From positions 62,001-126,000 of the forward strand of contig JBEKDA010000001.1 of assembly GCA_050014595.1 (NCBI GenBank): a stretch of DNA of 64,000 nt. The letters run 5' to 3'. How positions within the stretch are numbered: the first letter of the stretch is position 1; each line of letters starts with the position of its first letter. Shown piece by piece: positions 1 through 8,425 of the stretch. The translations under genes and the position numbers were made by a program. The notes beneath the pieces were generated by a model. That model had not been told where the DNA came from, did no database searches, and was given only the letters and a program-made list of their open reading frames with translations. This DNA is from PALSA-129 sp050014595 (lineage in GTDB: Bacteria; Acidobacteriota; Terriglobia; Bryobacterales; Bryobacteraceae).

Positions 1-268
1 TTTTGGAGTCGCGCCGCGTGAGCGTGCCCCAGACGTCGGTCTCTTCCAGCCAGAATCCGAAATAGAGGTTCTGGTCGTCCCAGAGCAGGGCCACGCGCGT
101 GTCGAACCACGCCGGCTCGCCGGTCACGATATCGACGAAGGGCGTGGATTTCGGCGCCATTTGCCACGAAGGCGCATCCAGCTTGCCATCCACGGCGATG
201 GGGCCGGCCGCGCGGTAGCAGGTGTAGCGCGCGGGCTTCCGCTGGTAACGCGCCAGGGGACGGTACAC
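1..268 (-). CDS. Carbohydrate-binding family 9-like protein, N-terminal part (runs off the window)
   Basis: Reading the minus strand from a GTG at 268 gives an open frame to the window edge, about 89 residues. It contains IAVDGKLDAPSW, then DTRVALLWDDQNLYFGFWL, the pattern of the CBM9-like beta-sandwich found in many acidobacterial and Bacteroidetes proteins (a short 'ligand plus W' strand followed by a 'hhhWDxxxLYhxh' strand). The GTG overlaps the last base of the ribokinase stop codon, so the two genes are probably co-transcribed and translationally coupled. No signal peptide is visible, though the true start could lie further upstream inside rbsK. The C-terminus is outside the window, so length and any catalytic partner domain are unknown. 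Confidence 0.6.
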   Translation of the reverse strand, partial: MYRPLARYQRKPARYTCYRAAGPIAVDGKLDAPSWQMAPKSTPFVDIVTGEPAWFDTRVALLWDDQNLYFGFWLEETDVWGTLTRRDSK

Positions 269-1197
269 TACTTCACCTTCGCCCATTCCTGCTCGAAACG
301 CTCTCTGGTGACGAAAGATTTTTGCGTGCCCACCGCCAGCGTGGAAAGCGCCGCGTAGAGGTTGGCGCGAGCGATGGCCTCGCCTTCTTCGCAGCCGCTC
401 GCCAGGAAGCAGGCGAAGCTGCCGATGAAGGCGTCGCCGGCGCCAGTGGTATCGACGGGCTGCACGCGATACGGGGCCACATGGCGTGACCCGTCTTTGC
501 CTGCCAGCAGCGCGCCGTTCTCACCCAGAGTGACGATCACGCGGCGCAGGCCGTGGCGCAGCAGACCTTCGGCACAGGCGCGCGCCTCATCGATGTTGCG
601 CACAGGCATGCCGCCGAGCGCTTCGGCTTCGGTTTCGTTGGGGATCACGTAATCGGCGTTCGAAATTTCGCCGAGGTCGACCGGCTGGCCCGGCGCCGGA
701 TTCAGAATGGTGCGAATGCCGTGCGCGCGGGCGAAGCGCAGCGTGTAATAGACCGTCTCCAGCGGGATCTCGAGTTGCATCACGATGCAATCGGCTTCGC
801 GCAATACCGCGCCGGCGGCGTCGACATCGGCGGGGAGCAGCCGGTCGTTGGCGCCTTTCACCACCAGGATGCGGTTTTGGCCGGAGCTGTCGACAAAGAT
901 AGGCGCCACGCCGCTTGACACGCCGGGCGTAACCAGCACACGGTTGGCATCGATGCCGCGGCCCTGGTAGTCGCGGATGGTGGCGGGCCCGAACAGATCG
1001 TCGCCCACGCGCGCGATCATGGAGACCCGCGCGCCGCACAGCCGCGCCGCCACCGCCTGGTTGGCCCCTTTGCCGCCGAAACCCAGGTCGAACTTGCGCC
1101 CGAAAATGGTTTCACCAGGCCGCGGCATCTGGTCGGTAAAAGTGATCAAATCGATATTCGCGCTGCCCACGACCGCAATATGAGGTTCAGTTTTCAT
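268..1197 (-). CDS. rbsK: Ribokinase (PfkB family sugar kinase)
   Basis: Phosphorylates D-ribose, or a related sugar, to the 5-phosphate in the cytoplasm using ATP. The 309-residue length is typical. Residues 41-48 read GGKGANQA, the substrate-binding PfkB signature 1, and residues 250-258 read DTTGAGDAF, signature 2, with Asp256 as the catalytic base next to the anion hole. NPAP near residue 167 and the VIPNETEAE segment near 185 are also typical of ribokinases. It starts at ATG 1197 and is divergent from the methyltransferase gene only 23 bases away. No ribose transporter is visible, so the substrate could be another nucleoside-derived sugar; the coupled CBM9-like gene downstream suggests a sugar-use context. 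Confidence 0.88.
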   Translation of the reverse strand: MKTEPHIAVVGSANIDLITFTDQMPRPGETIFGRKFDLGFGGKGANQAVAARLCGARVSMIARVGDDLFGPATIRDYQGRGIDANRVLVTPGVSSGVAPIFVDSSGQNRILVVKGANDRLLPADVDAAGAVLREADCIVMQLEIPLETVYYTLRFARAHGIRTILNPAPGQPVDLGEISNADYVIPNETEAEALGGMPVRNIDEARACAEGLLRHGLRRVIVTLGENGALLAGKDGSRHVAPYRVQPVDTTGAGDAFIGSFACFLASGCEEGEAIARANLYAALSTLAVGTQKSFVTRERFEQEWAKVK

Positions 1198-1220
1198 GGC
1201 GTAACATATTGTATCGGCTT

Positions 1221-1967
1221 ATGAGCTCGGATCCCACTCAACGATTCTCCTCGCGCGTCGAAGACTACACTCGCTACCGCCCTTCGTATCCGGCGGAGGT
1301 GATTGCCTTCCTGGAACGCGAATGCGGCCTCGCTTCACAATCCTGCGTTGCCGATATCGGCTCCGGCACGGGATTGCTGTCGGAGCTGTTCTTACGGTTC
1401 GGGTGCGAGGTGGACGGCGTCGAGCCGAACGCGGAGATGCGGGCGGCGGGGGAACGGCTGCTGGCGGATTGGCCGCGTTTCCATAGCGTAGCTGGCCGCG
1501 CCGAAGCCACCACGCTGCCCGATCATAGCGCCGATCTGGTGGCGGCGGGCCAAGCCTTTCATTGGTTCTCGCCCGACGCCGCGCGTTCCGAGTTCCAACG
1601 CATTCTCAAGCCGAACGGCTGGGTGGTGCTGGTGTGGAACGAGCGGCTGTGCTCGCCCGGTTTCGACGCGGGTTATGAAGATCTGGTGACGCGCTACGGG
1701 CCAGAACGCCCGCACGTCGCGACCAGCGATCTGGACCATTTCTTCGGTGAGCATGGTTGGCGGCTGGCGCCATTCCCGAACCGGCAGCGATTCGACCGGG
1801 AAGGGCTGCGCGGCCGTTTCTTATCTTCTTCCTATGCGCCACTCCCCGGCGCGGGGAACTACCAGCCGTTGATGCAAGAACTGAACCGTCTCTTTGATGA
1901 ATTTCAAAGCGACGGCCGGGTGACATTGCTTTACACCGCCGAAGTCTATATTGGCAGGCTAGCTTGA
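1221..1967 (+). CDS. Class I SAM-dependent methyltransferase
   Basis: A 248-residue soluble methyltransferase of the Methyltransf_11 type. VADIGSGTGLLSELF is motif I, binding S-adenosylmethionine; VDGVEPNAEMRAAGE is the acidic motif for the ribose hydroxyls; LVAAGQAFHWF and LKPNGWVVLVW are the post-I and motif III strands. The N-terminus (SSDPTQRFSSRVEDYTRYRPSYP) is typical of a broad group of uncharacterised methyltransferases. I chose ATG 1221 rather than the upstream TTG 1209 because family members start at this point. The substrate is unknown; the AFHW segment also occurs in trans-aconitate and small-molecule methyltransferases. It is transcribed alone, toward the tricorn-like gene. Confidence 0.8.
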   Translation: MSSDPTQRFSSRVEDYTRYRPSYPAEVIAFLERECGLASQSCVADIGSGTGLLSELFLRFGCEVDGVEPNAEMRAAGERLLADWPRFHSVAGRAEATTLPDHSADLVAAGQAFHWFSPDAARSEFQRILKPNGWVVLVWNERLCSPGFDAGYEDLVTRYGPERPHVATSDLDHFFGEHGWRLAPFPNRQRFDREGLRGRFLSSSYAPLPGAGNYQPLMQELNRLFDEFQSDGRVTLLYTAEVYIGRLA

Positions 1968-1975
1968 GCTCGTGC

Positions 1976-4900
1976 CTACCGATCGCCCGCGCCGCTCTTG
2001 GTAACGGTTGCCGGCGGCTTCGGGCCGTTGTAATTCGGGAACGCCGGGCGATGCGGCGCCGGCGCGGGATGATCCTTCATCTGCTCGATGGCGACGGCCA
2101 CCGCGCGCTCCAGTTGCGGGTCATGGCCGTCGCGCATGGCTCTAGGATCGAGTTCCACTTCCACGTCCGGCGTCACGCCTTTGTTCTCGACGTCCCACTG
2201 GCCTTCGGGATTGAAGAAGCCGAAGCTGGGCGCGGTGACCGTGCCGCCATCCATCAGGGGCGGGTACGAGCCCACACCCACCAGCCCGCCCCAGGTGCGT
2301 TTGCCCACCAGCGTGCCGACTTTGTTGTAGTGGAACATCCACGGCATGCAATCGCCACCCGAGCCGGCGAATTCATTAATGATCATCACCTTCGGTCCGA
2401 AGATGGCGGCCGCCGGCGTGCGGTAGATGGCGCCGTAACGCGGGCTCCAGAAGCCTTCGAGCGGACGGCTCAGCACGTCGATCACGTAATCCGCCACCTG
2501 CCCGCCGCTGTTGAAACGCTCATCGATGATGGCGCCCTCTTTATCGGACTGCGCGAAGTAATAGCGCGTGAAACTGGCGAGACCGCCCTGGCCGGTATCG
2601 GGCATATAAGCGTAGGCCAGTTTTCCGCCGCTCAATTCATCCACTTTGCGCCGGTTGCCTTCGATCCAGGCCTGCGTGCGCAACTGCGTCTCGTTGGCCG
2701 TGGGAACCACGGTGATTTCACGCGCGCCTGCGCCCGATGGATCCGCGCCGATCCGCAGCGTGACGCGCTTGCCCGCGGTGTTTTCGAGCAGCCGCGAGAC
2801 ATCGTCCTTGACCGTAAGCTCTTCGCCGTTGACCGCCAGCAGATAATCTCCGGTGTTCACGTTGAGGCCGGGAACCGCCAGCGGCGCCTGCAGATTCGGG
2901 TTCCAGCTTTCGCCCGTGTAGATGCGCTTGAAGCGGTATCGCCCATTGGCGATTTCGTAATCCGCGCCCAGCAGGCCGCCCGAGACGGCCCGCGCCGTGG
3001 GGATATTGCCGCCGCCGCCGCGCAAGTGTCCCACGGTCATATCGCTGATCATGTCGTGGATGATGTAGTTGAGGTCGGTGCGCGAGCCGAGCGAATCCAG
3101 ATACTTCTCGTACTCCTTTTCGGCATCCGCCACATTCACGCCGTGCAGATTCGGATCGTAGAAATAGCTGCGCTCGATGCGCCACACTTCGTGATACATC
3201 TGTTTCCACTCGGCGATCGGGTCGACGTGCACTTCCACGTCGGTAAGCTTGAGCGCGCCTTCACCGGCCTTGAGCGGCGCGGCCGCGGAGACGATCACGA
3301 ACTGCGGCCCCGCCGGCGCCTCTCCGCCGCGTCCGCCGCGCCCGCCGCCGCCACCGCCCATGCGCAGCAGCATCTTGTCGCCGTTGGCCGAAAGGTCGAA
3401 GGAGCCGACGCCGTCGGCCAGCTTCTCTAGCTTGCGAGCCTTAAGGTCATACCGCGAGAGCGTGGCTCCGCCGCCGCCCCCAGCGCCGCCGCCCGCCGCG
3501 CCGCGTCCGGCGCCTTCCATGATGTAGAGGAACCCCGCGCGGCCGGCCGTCAGCGAAGCATAGGAGCGCGCCGGCACGGGCAGCGCGATAATGCGCTGCT
3601 GGATCTTGTCGAAATCGATGTGGACCGGTTTGGGTGGAGTGTTGGCCGCGGCCGCGCCACCACCGCCCCCGCCGCCGCGCCCGCCGCGTCCACCACCGGC
3701 TGCTCCGCCTTCCGCGGGCGCCGCGCCGGGCTCCACTGCCTTTTCCTCATCGCTCTCCGGCGCGAGCGGTGACGCCACATTGTTGGCCAGCACGATCAGG
3801 TACACGCTGCTGGTCACCTCGTGTTCGTCGCTGGTCATGTCGAGCCCGCTTTGGGTGGGGCCGAAATTCGTGCTGGCTGTGAAGTACAGGTACTGGCCGT
3901 CGCGGTCGAATGCCGGATGCCGCGCGTCGCTCAGGCCGTCGGTCACCTGCTGGCTCTTGCCGCTGTCCATCGAATAAATCGCAATGGCGTGCTGCCGGTT
4001 GGGCAGCGACTTGGAGTAAGCGACCCACTTGGAATCGCCCGACCAGGCGAAATCGATGCCGCCTTCGCTGATGTAGTCGGTGTCCAGGTTGGTCAGCTTG
4101 CCGGAGGCCACATCCACGTCCCACAAGTGCAGTTGGTTGTCGTCAAAAGCAATATGCTGGCTGTCGGGCGACCACTTGGGATTCGAATAATAGGCCGAAT
4201 GGCCCGCCAGCGCGATCTTGCGCGTCTCGCCTTCGCCGGTCTGCGATTTGAGGTGCAGCGCGTATTCGCCCGATTCATCCGAGAAGTAAGCCACCGTCTT
4301 ACCGTCCGGCGACCAGGATGGCGAACGCTCCATGACGCCCGGCGAGTTCGTCAGATTGCGAATGTCGCCCTTGTCCGCGGGCGCCGTGAGAATTTCGCCA
4401 TGCGCCTCAAAGACCGCGCGCACGCCGGTGGCGGAGATCCTGGCTTCGCGAATCTCGCGCGCCACGTTTTGGAAATGCGGGCGCACTTCGGTGAGGTCGG
4501 CCGCCATCTCAATCGGCACCTGGTGCTCTTTCTGCGCGGCGATGTCGTAGATATGAATCTGCCCGAACTGTTCGTAGACGATGCCGCCCGGCCCAGCGGT
4601 GGCGTACGCGATATCCTTCCACGTGTTCTTGATGAGGGGATCTACCTTCTTGCTCTGCGGATCGTACCGGAACAGCGTCACCGGCCCGCTCCGGTCGGAG
4701 AGGAAATAGACTTTGTCGCCAATCCACATGGGATCGAAATCGTTCGAATCCGTGCGCGGGATCTTTTCGGTTTTCAAGTCCGCGAAATCCACCGTCCAGA
4801 TGTAGCTGGCGCGCCCGCCGCGGTACCGCTTCCACGAAACGAAGTTATTACCGTCGGCGGCGAACTGCCCGCCGTCCAGCGGCTGGTACGCCATGCGCTT

Positions 4901-5383
4901 CATATCCGGCGAATAGGAGCCCCGGTAGGCCATGGGCAGCGGCAGAGCTTCGGGCAGGCCACCCTCCGGGGAAACCGTGAAGAGTTGCGGATAGCGCGAG
5001 TAGCTTTCGCGGTTCGAGCGGAAGAGGATTCGCTTGCCGTCCGGCGACCAGCCCACTACCGTGTCCGCGTCGGGATGGTAGGTGACGCGTTTCGGAATGC
5101 CTCCCGCGGCCGGCACGGTGAAGACATCCGTGTTGCCATCATACTCACCCGAGAAAGCGATGGTCGCGCCATCCGGCGAGTAAGCCGCGGAGCTCTCCTG
5201 GCCGGCGCCGGCGGTGAGCCGCGTGGCCATGCCGCCCTGGCGGCTGACCGTCCACAAATCGCCCGCGTACGAAAAGACGATTTCCGTCTTGTTCATGGCC
5301 GGTTTCTGCAGCAGATGGACGGTGCCCGACGCACCGAACATAGTGGCGGCGAAGAAAAGCGCAAATGGAATCCGATATTTCAT
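1976..5383 (-). CDS. Tricorn-like S41 family protease with TolB/PD40 propeller
   Basis: A 1135-residue exported protease. Residues 1-20 form a signal peptide. Roughly 30-540 holds WD40/TolB-like blades (SPDGATIAFSGEYDG, SPDGKRILFRSNRES, SPSWSPDGKTVAYFSDESG). Two glycine-rich linkers follow (about 560-620 and 680-700). Then come the tricorn core domain C1 (WKQMYHEVWRIERSYFYDP), with DMTVGHLRGGG supplying the catalytic His, a PDZ domain, and the S41 core, where Ser1008 in EFAGSGGD is the nucleophile. Tricorn homologs degrade peptides; this one should act in the periplasm. It is monocistronic, divergent from the cupin operon. The poly-Gly/Arg-Gly linkers are acidobacteria-style insertions. Assignment to family is firm; substrate is unknown. 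Confidence 0.9.
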   Translation of the reverse strand: MKYRIPFALFFAATMFGASGTVHLLQKPAMNKTEIVFSYAGDLWTVSRQGGMATRLTAGAGQESSAAYSPDGATIAFSGEYDGNTDVFTVPAAGGIPKRVTYHPDADTVVGWSPDGKRILFRSNRESYSRYPQLFTVSPEGGLPEALPLPMAYRGSYSPDMKRMAYQPLDGGQFAADGNNFVSWKRYRGGRASYIWTVDFADLKTEKIPRTDSNDFDPMWIGDKVYFLSDRSGPVTLFRYDPQSKKVDPLIKNTWKDIAYATAGPGGIVYEQFGQIHIYDIAAQKEHQVPIEMAADLTEVRPHFQNVAREIREARISATGVRAVFEAHGEILTAPADKGDIRNLTNSPGVMERSPSWSPDGKTVAYFSDESGEYALHLKSQTGEGETRKIALAGHSAYYSNPKWSPDSQHIAFDDNQLHLWDVDVASGKLTNLDTDYISEGGIDFAWSGDSKWVAYSKSLPNRQHAIAIYSMDSGKSQQVTDGLSDARHPAFDRDGQYLYFTASTNFGPTQSGLDMTSDEHEVTSSVYLIVLANNVASPLAPESDEEKAVEPGAAPAEGGAAGGGRGGRGGGGGGGAAAANTPPKPVHIDFDKIQQRIIALPVPARSYASLTAGRAGFLYIMEGAGRGAAGGGAGGGGGATLSRYDLKARKLEKLADGVGSFDLSANGDKMLLRMGGGGGGRGGRGGEAPAGPQFVIVSAAAPLKAGEGALKLTDVEVHVDPIAEWKQMYHEVWRIERSYFYDPNLHGVNVADAEKEYEKYLDSLGSRTDLNYIIHDMISDMTVGHLRGGGGNIPTARAVSGGLLGADYEIANGRYRFKRIYTGESWNPNLQAPLAVPGLNVNTGDYLLAVNGEELTVKDDVSRLLENTAGKRVTLRIGADPSGAGAREITVVPTANETQLRTQAWIEGNRRKVDELSGGKLAYAYMPDTGQGGLASFTRYYFAQSDKEGAIIDERFNSGGQVADYVIDVLSRPLEGFWSPRYGAIYRTPAAAIFGPKVMIINEFAGSGGDCMPWMFHYNKVGTLVGKRTWGGLVGVGSYPPLMDGGTVTAPSFGFFNPEGQWDVENKGVTPDVEVELDPRAMRDGHDPQLERAVAVAIEQMKDHPAPAPHRPAFPNYNGPKPPATVTKSGAGDR

Positions 5384-5454
5384 TTCGAACCTCTGGTTGT
5401 TCAGTGTATCACCGGGGGCGCGTGGCGCAGTTATCGTGGGGCTGCGGTACGGTC

Positions 5455-5483
5455 TTCATCACGGCAAACTGAAGTTATACAAT
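5455..5483 (+). promoter_or_regulatory. Candidate sigma-70 promoter for the cupin-SDR-lpxD operon
   Basis: TACAAT at 5478-5483 is a five-of-six match to the -10 consensus and lies 18 bases before the cupin ATG. A weak -35 (TTCATC, 5455-5460) sits 17 bases upstream. Seen by eye only; the -35 is poor. Confidence 0.35.
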
Positions 5484-5501
5484 GGCAGACGCGGAGAGCA
5501 A

Positions 5502-5849
5502 ATGGAACATTACACCTGGGACACGATGGAAAAGGAAGTGCTGAGCCCCACCATCGCGCGCAAAGTCATTTCAGGCGAAAAGGCGATGGTGGCGCAGGTC
5601 TTTCTTGCCAAGGGCGCGGTGGTGCCGGAACACCACCACGAAAGCGAGCAGATTACGTACATTCTGGAAGGAGCTCTGCAATTTCAAATTGACGGCCAGG
5701 AAATTGTGGTCTCCGCCGGCCAGGTCCTGCGCATCCCTTCGCACATGCCGCACGCCGCGGTGGCGCTCGAGGATACGCTGGACCTCGACATCTTCAGCCC
5801 CATCCGCCACGACTGGCTCGCCAAAGACGACGCCTATTTAAGGAGGTAG
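5502..5849 (+). CDS. Small single-domain cupin protein
   Basis: A 115-residue cupin barrel. Motif 1 is seen in VPEHHHESEQITYILEGALQF (metal ligands His-His-Glu) and motif 2 in GQVLRIPSHMPHAAVAL (third His). The open frame runs upstream to 5214, but ATG 5502 follows a purine-rich stretch (GCGGAGAGCAA) and matches the normal start of this family. It is the first gene of a compact operon: the SDR gene starts four bases after its stop, then lpxD and a P-loop gene. The single-cupin family includes sensors and small isomerases or dioxygenases, so the reaction cannot be named. Confidence 0.75.
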   Translation: MEHYTWDTMEKEVLSPTIARKVISGEKAMVAQVFLAKGAVVPEHHHESEQITYILEGALQFQIDGQEIVVSAGQVLRIPSHMPHAAVALEDTLDLDIFSPIRHDWLAKDDAYLRR

Positions 5850-5853
5850 CTCC

Positions 5854-6645
5854 ATGGATCTCGGGCTCAAGGATCGGGTAGCGCTGGTGGCCGCATCGAG
5901 TGAAGGGTTGGGCAAAGCGGTCGCCGTGGGACTGGCGCGTGAAGGCGCCAAACTGGCGCTCTGCGCGCGGACTCAATCGACGCTCGACTCGACGGCCGCC
6001 GAAATCCGCCGCGAAACCGGCGCCAGCGTGTTCGCCGGCGCCGTGGACGTCACCGTGCACGATCAGGTTCGCCGCTTCGTCGCCGAGACGCTTCGAGAGT
6101 TCGGACGTCTGGATATTTGCGTAGCCAACTCCGGCGGCCCGCCTTCGAAGTCCTTCGCCGAGACTACCCTCGAAGACTGGCACGCCGCCGTCCAGTTGAA
6201 CCTGATGAGCACCGTATACCTGGCCAAGGAATCGCTGCCCGTGATGCAGCGGCAGCGCTGGGGCCGCTTTATCGCGATCACCTCCGTTTCCGTGAAGCAG
6301 CCGGTGGATGGGCTGATTCTTTCTAATTCCATTCGCGCCGGGGTCAGCGGCCTGGTGAAGACGCTGGCCAACGAGTATGGCCCGTGGAACGTTCTGGTGA
6401 ATAATGTCTGCCCCGGTTTCACCGCCACGGCGCGGCTGATGGAGCTTGCGGACGCACTGGCCGCCAAACAAGGCGTCACGCCCGCGGAGATCGAAAGCCG
6501 TTGGGCGCGCGGGGCGCCGCTCGAACGCGTCGGGCAGCCGGAGGAGTTCGCCAACCTGGTGGTCTTCCTGGCATCGGAGCGCGCCAGCTATATTACGGGC
6601 GCATCGATCGCCGTGGATGGCGGCTCGGTGAAGGGGCTCTACTGA
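5854..6645 (+). CDS. SDR-family oxidoreductase lacking the YxxxK dyad
   Basis: A 263-residue Rossmann-fold protein. The dinucleotide-binding loop is ALVAASSEGLGKAVA, with CARTQ after beta-2 suggesting NADP(H), and ANSGGPP stands where classical SDRs have NNAG. Catalytic Ser is kept (ITSVSVKQP), but where YxxxK is expected the sequence reads SNSIR: both Tyr and Lys are replaced. This substitution is typical of a distinct SDR subgroup whose members are usually annotated as FabG-like although their chemistry is unproven. The start has a strong AAGGAGGT ribosome binding site. Its place directly before lpxD hints at a cell-envelope or fatty-acid role, but FabG function should not be assumed. Confidence 0.82.
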   Translation: MDLGLKDRVALVAASSEGLGKAVAVGLAREGAKLALCARTQSTLDSTAAEIRRETGASVFAGAVDVTVHDQVRRFVAETLREFGRLDICVANSGGPPSKSFAETTLEDWHAAVQLNLMSTVYLAKESLPVMQRQRWGRFIAITSVSVKQPVDGLILSNSIRAGVSGLVKTLANEYGPWNVLVNNVCPGFTATARLMELADALAAKQGVTPAEIESRWARGAPLERVGQPEEFANLVVFLASERASYITGASIAVDGGSVKGLY

Positions 6646-6646
6646 T

Positions 6647-7675
6647 ATGCGCGTGCGCGAATTGGCCGACTGGCTTGGCGCCACCTTTGAAGGCGACGGC
6701 GAAAAGGAACTCTCCGGCGTTGCGCCGCTCGAAACCGCCGGTGCTTCGGACCTGGCATTTGTGGGCACCCGCAAGGCCGCGCAACAGGCCGAGGCCTCCG
6801 CGGCCGGCTGCCTGCTGGTGCCCGAGGAATGGCCCAGTCCCAGCTACCGTACGGTGATCCGCGTGTCCGAGCCGCGCACGGCTTTCGCCCGCGCGCTGAA
6901 CCGCTTCTACCCCACTACCGACTTGAAGCCCGGAATCCATCCCACCGCGGTGGTGGGTGACGATGTCGAAATCGGCGCGATGGTCTATATCGGGCCGCAT
7001 GCGGTGATCGGAAATGGCACGCGCATCGGCGTGGCCACCTCGATCGGCGCCGGCGCCGTGGTGGGCAAGCGCGTCAACCTGGGCGAAGGCTGCGTGCTGC
7101 ACCCGCACGTCACCATCTACGACAACGTGGACATCGGCCGGCGCACCATTCTGCATTCCGGCGCGGTGATCGGCGCCGATGGGTTCGGCTACGTGATGGA
7201 GCAGGACCGCTGGCAAAAGTTCCCGCAGGTGGGCCGCGTGGAGATCGGCGACTATGTCGAGATCGGCGCCAATTCCTGCGTCGACCGCGCCGCGTTGGGA
7301 GTCACTTCCATCGGCGAGGGAACCAAGCTCGACAACATGGTGCATGTCGGCCACAACTGCCGCATCGGCCGCCACGTGGTGGTGGCGGCGCAGACCGGTT
7401 TTTCGGGCGGCGTGGTGGTGGAAGACTACGCCGTTATCGGCGGCCAGGTGGGTATCGGCGACAAGGCCCGCATCGAAACCCGCGCCGTGCTGGGCTCGGG
7501 CTGCGGCGTGCTCACTTCCAAAGTGGTGCGATCCGGCGAAACCGTGTGGGGCACACCGGCGCGGCCCCTCAAGCAGTATCTGGAACAACTGGCCAACCTG
7601 GCGCGCCTGCCCGACTTGCGGCGCGAAGTGGCGGAGCTGAAGCGGCGCCTGGCGGAGCTCGAGAGGAAGGACTGA
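6647..7675 (+). CDS. lpxD: UDP-3-O-(3-hydroxyacyl)glucosamine N-acyltransferase
   Basis: Third enzyme of lipid A synthesis: transfers a 3-hydroxyacyl chain from ACP to the amine of UDP-3-O-acylglucosamine. The 342-residue length is normal. An N-terminal uridine-binding domain (about 1-95, ending TDLKPGIHPTAVVGDDV) leads into a left-handed beta-helix of hexapeptide repeats (IGAMVYIGPHAVIGNGTRIG onward). The catalytic His is His236 in VHVGHNCRIG, and GADGFGYV matches the conserved substrate loop. The C-terminal helix (LRREVAELKRRLAELERKD) is the usual trimer coiled coil. It starts one base after the SDR stop. Presence shows a Gram-negative outer membrane with LPS. The other lpx genes are not in the window. 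Confidence 0.95.
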   Translation: MRVRELADWLGATFEGDGEKELSGVAPLETAGASDLAFVGTRKAAQQAEASAAGCLLVPEEWPSPSYRTVIRVSEPRTAFARALNRFYPTTDLKPGIHPTAVVGDDVEIGAMVYIGPHAVIGNGTRIGVATSIGAGAVVGKRVNLGEGCVLHPHVTIYDNVDIGRRTILHSGAVIGADGFGYVMEQDRWQKFPQVGRVEIGDYVEIGANSCVDRAALGVTSIGEGTKLDNMVHVGHNCRIGRHVVVAAQTGFSGGVVVEDYAVIGGQVGIGDKARIETRAVLGSGCGVLTSKVVRSGETVWGTPARPLKQYLEQLANLARLPDLRREVAELKRRLAELERKD

Positions 7676-8283
7676 TGCTGGTGGTGGTGGGCGGCCACTC
7701 GCGCAAGATCGGGAAGACTTCCGTGGCCGCCGGGCTGATTCGCAAACTGCGCGGCCACCACTGGACGGCCGTCAAGATCACGCAGAGCGGCTACCATGGC
7801 TGTGCCCGCGAGGCCGCCTGCGGCTGCGAGCCGGCGCCCGGCGAGCCGTTCGCGCTGAGCGAAGAGTACGAACCCGGCCCGACCGATTCGGGGCGGTTCC
7901 TGGCCGCCGGGGCGGAACGTTCCTTCTGGCTGCGCACTTCGGCGGGGGAACTGGCGCGCGCGGCCGGCGTGCTAAAGAAGCTTCTCAAGCAGTCCGAGAA
8001 CGTGATTGTGGAATCCACCAGCGTGGTGGACCTGGTTGAGCCGGATACCTTCCTGATGGTGCTGGATTTTTCCTGCGACGATTTCAAACCCTCCAGCATG
8101 CGTTTTCTGGATCGAGCCGACGCCTTTGTGTTGATCGATCGCGGCATCAACGGGCCCTTGTGGGCTGAGGTCGCCCGCGGCACCTGGGATAGCAAGCCGC
8201 GGTTCCTGGTGAAGCCGCCGCGCTATGTTACGGCGGCGATGGCGGAATTTGTGCGGTGCCGTCTGCCGGGTGCGGCGCGATAA
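7675..8283 (+). CDS. MobB-like P-loop NTPase of unknown role
   Basis: The frame is open from 7546, but ATG 7675 overlaps the lpxD stop (ATGA) and fits the family start, giving 202 residues. GGHSRKIGKTSVAAGLIRKL is a Walker A of the MobB/GTP-binding type, followed by an HHWTAVKITQSGYHGC strand with Cys and a Cys-rich patch (CAREAACGCE). VIVESTSVVDLVEPD is a Walker B-like strand. MobB stimulates guanylation of molybdopterin, but no molybdenum cofactor gene is present nearby, and the operon context is lpxD. I therefore call it only MobB-like. The Cys-His pattern may bind a metal. Translation is coupled to lpxD. Confidence 0.65.
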   Translation: MLVVVGGHSRKIGKTSVAAGLIRKLRGHHWTAVKITQSGYHGCAREAACGCEPAPGEPFALSEEYEPGPTDSGRFLAAGAERSFWLRTSAGELARAAGVLKKLLKQSENVIVESTSVVDLVEPDTFLMVLDFSCDDFKPSSMRFLDRADAFVLIDRGINGPLWAEVARGTWDSKPRFLVKPPRYVTAAMAEFVRCRLPGAAR

Positions 8284-8301
8284 GGGTTAAGTGGCGATGA
8301 G

Positions 8302-8424
8302 GTGGCGCACGCACGAGTGCGTGCCGCGTCGGCGCTCATGCCGACGCCGGCGACGACAGACTGTCCGTGCCCCGCAGCGTGTCGAGAAGAGTCTCGACAC
8401 GGCACGCACGAGTGCGTGCGCCAC
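8302..8424. repeat. Full-length 123-bp multi-hairpin element (family A, copy 1)
   Basis: The element is bounded by 22-base inverted ends: GTGGCGCACGCACGAGTGCGTG at the left and its near-exact complement at the right (20 of 22 matching). Inside are a hairpin around TCGGCGCTCATGCCGA, a GACAGACTGTCCGTGCCCC block, and a perfect nine-base stem (GTGTCGAGA/TCTCGACAC). The block and the stem sequence recur at 44971-45075, and the left end recurs at 59410-59460. It fills the space between two convergent genes. It resembles a REP/BIME or MITE-like element; no transposase is present. Confidence 0.75.
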
Positions 8425-8425
8425 T

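Noticed and set aside
3821..5692. 623-residue plus-strand frame opposite the tricorn-like gene
   Set aside because: Arg/His/Val-rich composition of an antisense shadow in high-GC DNA; the minus strand has clear protease and propeller motifs.
8302..8424. CRISPR array
   Set aside because: Repeats are palindromic ends of one element, with no regular spacers and no cas genes.
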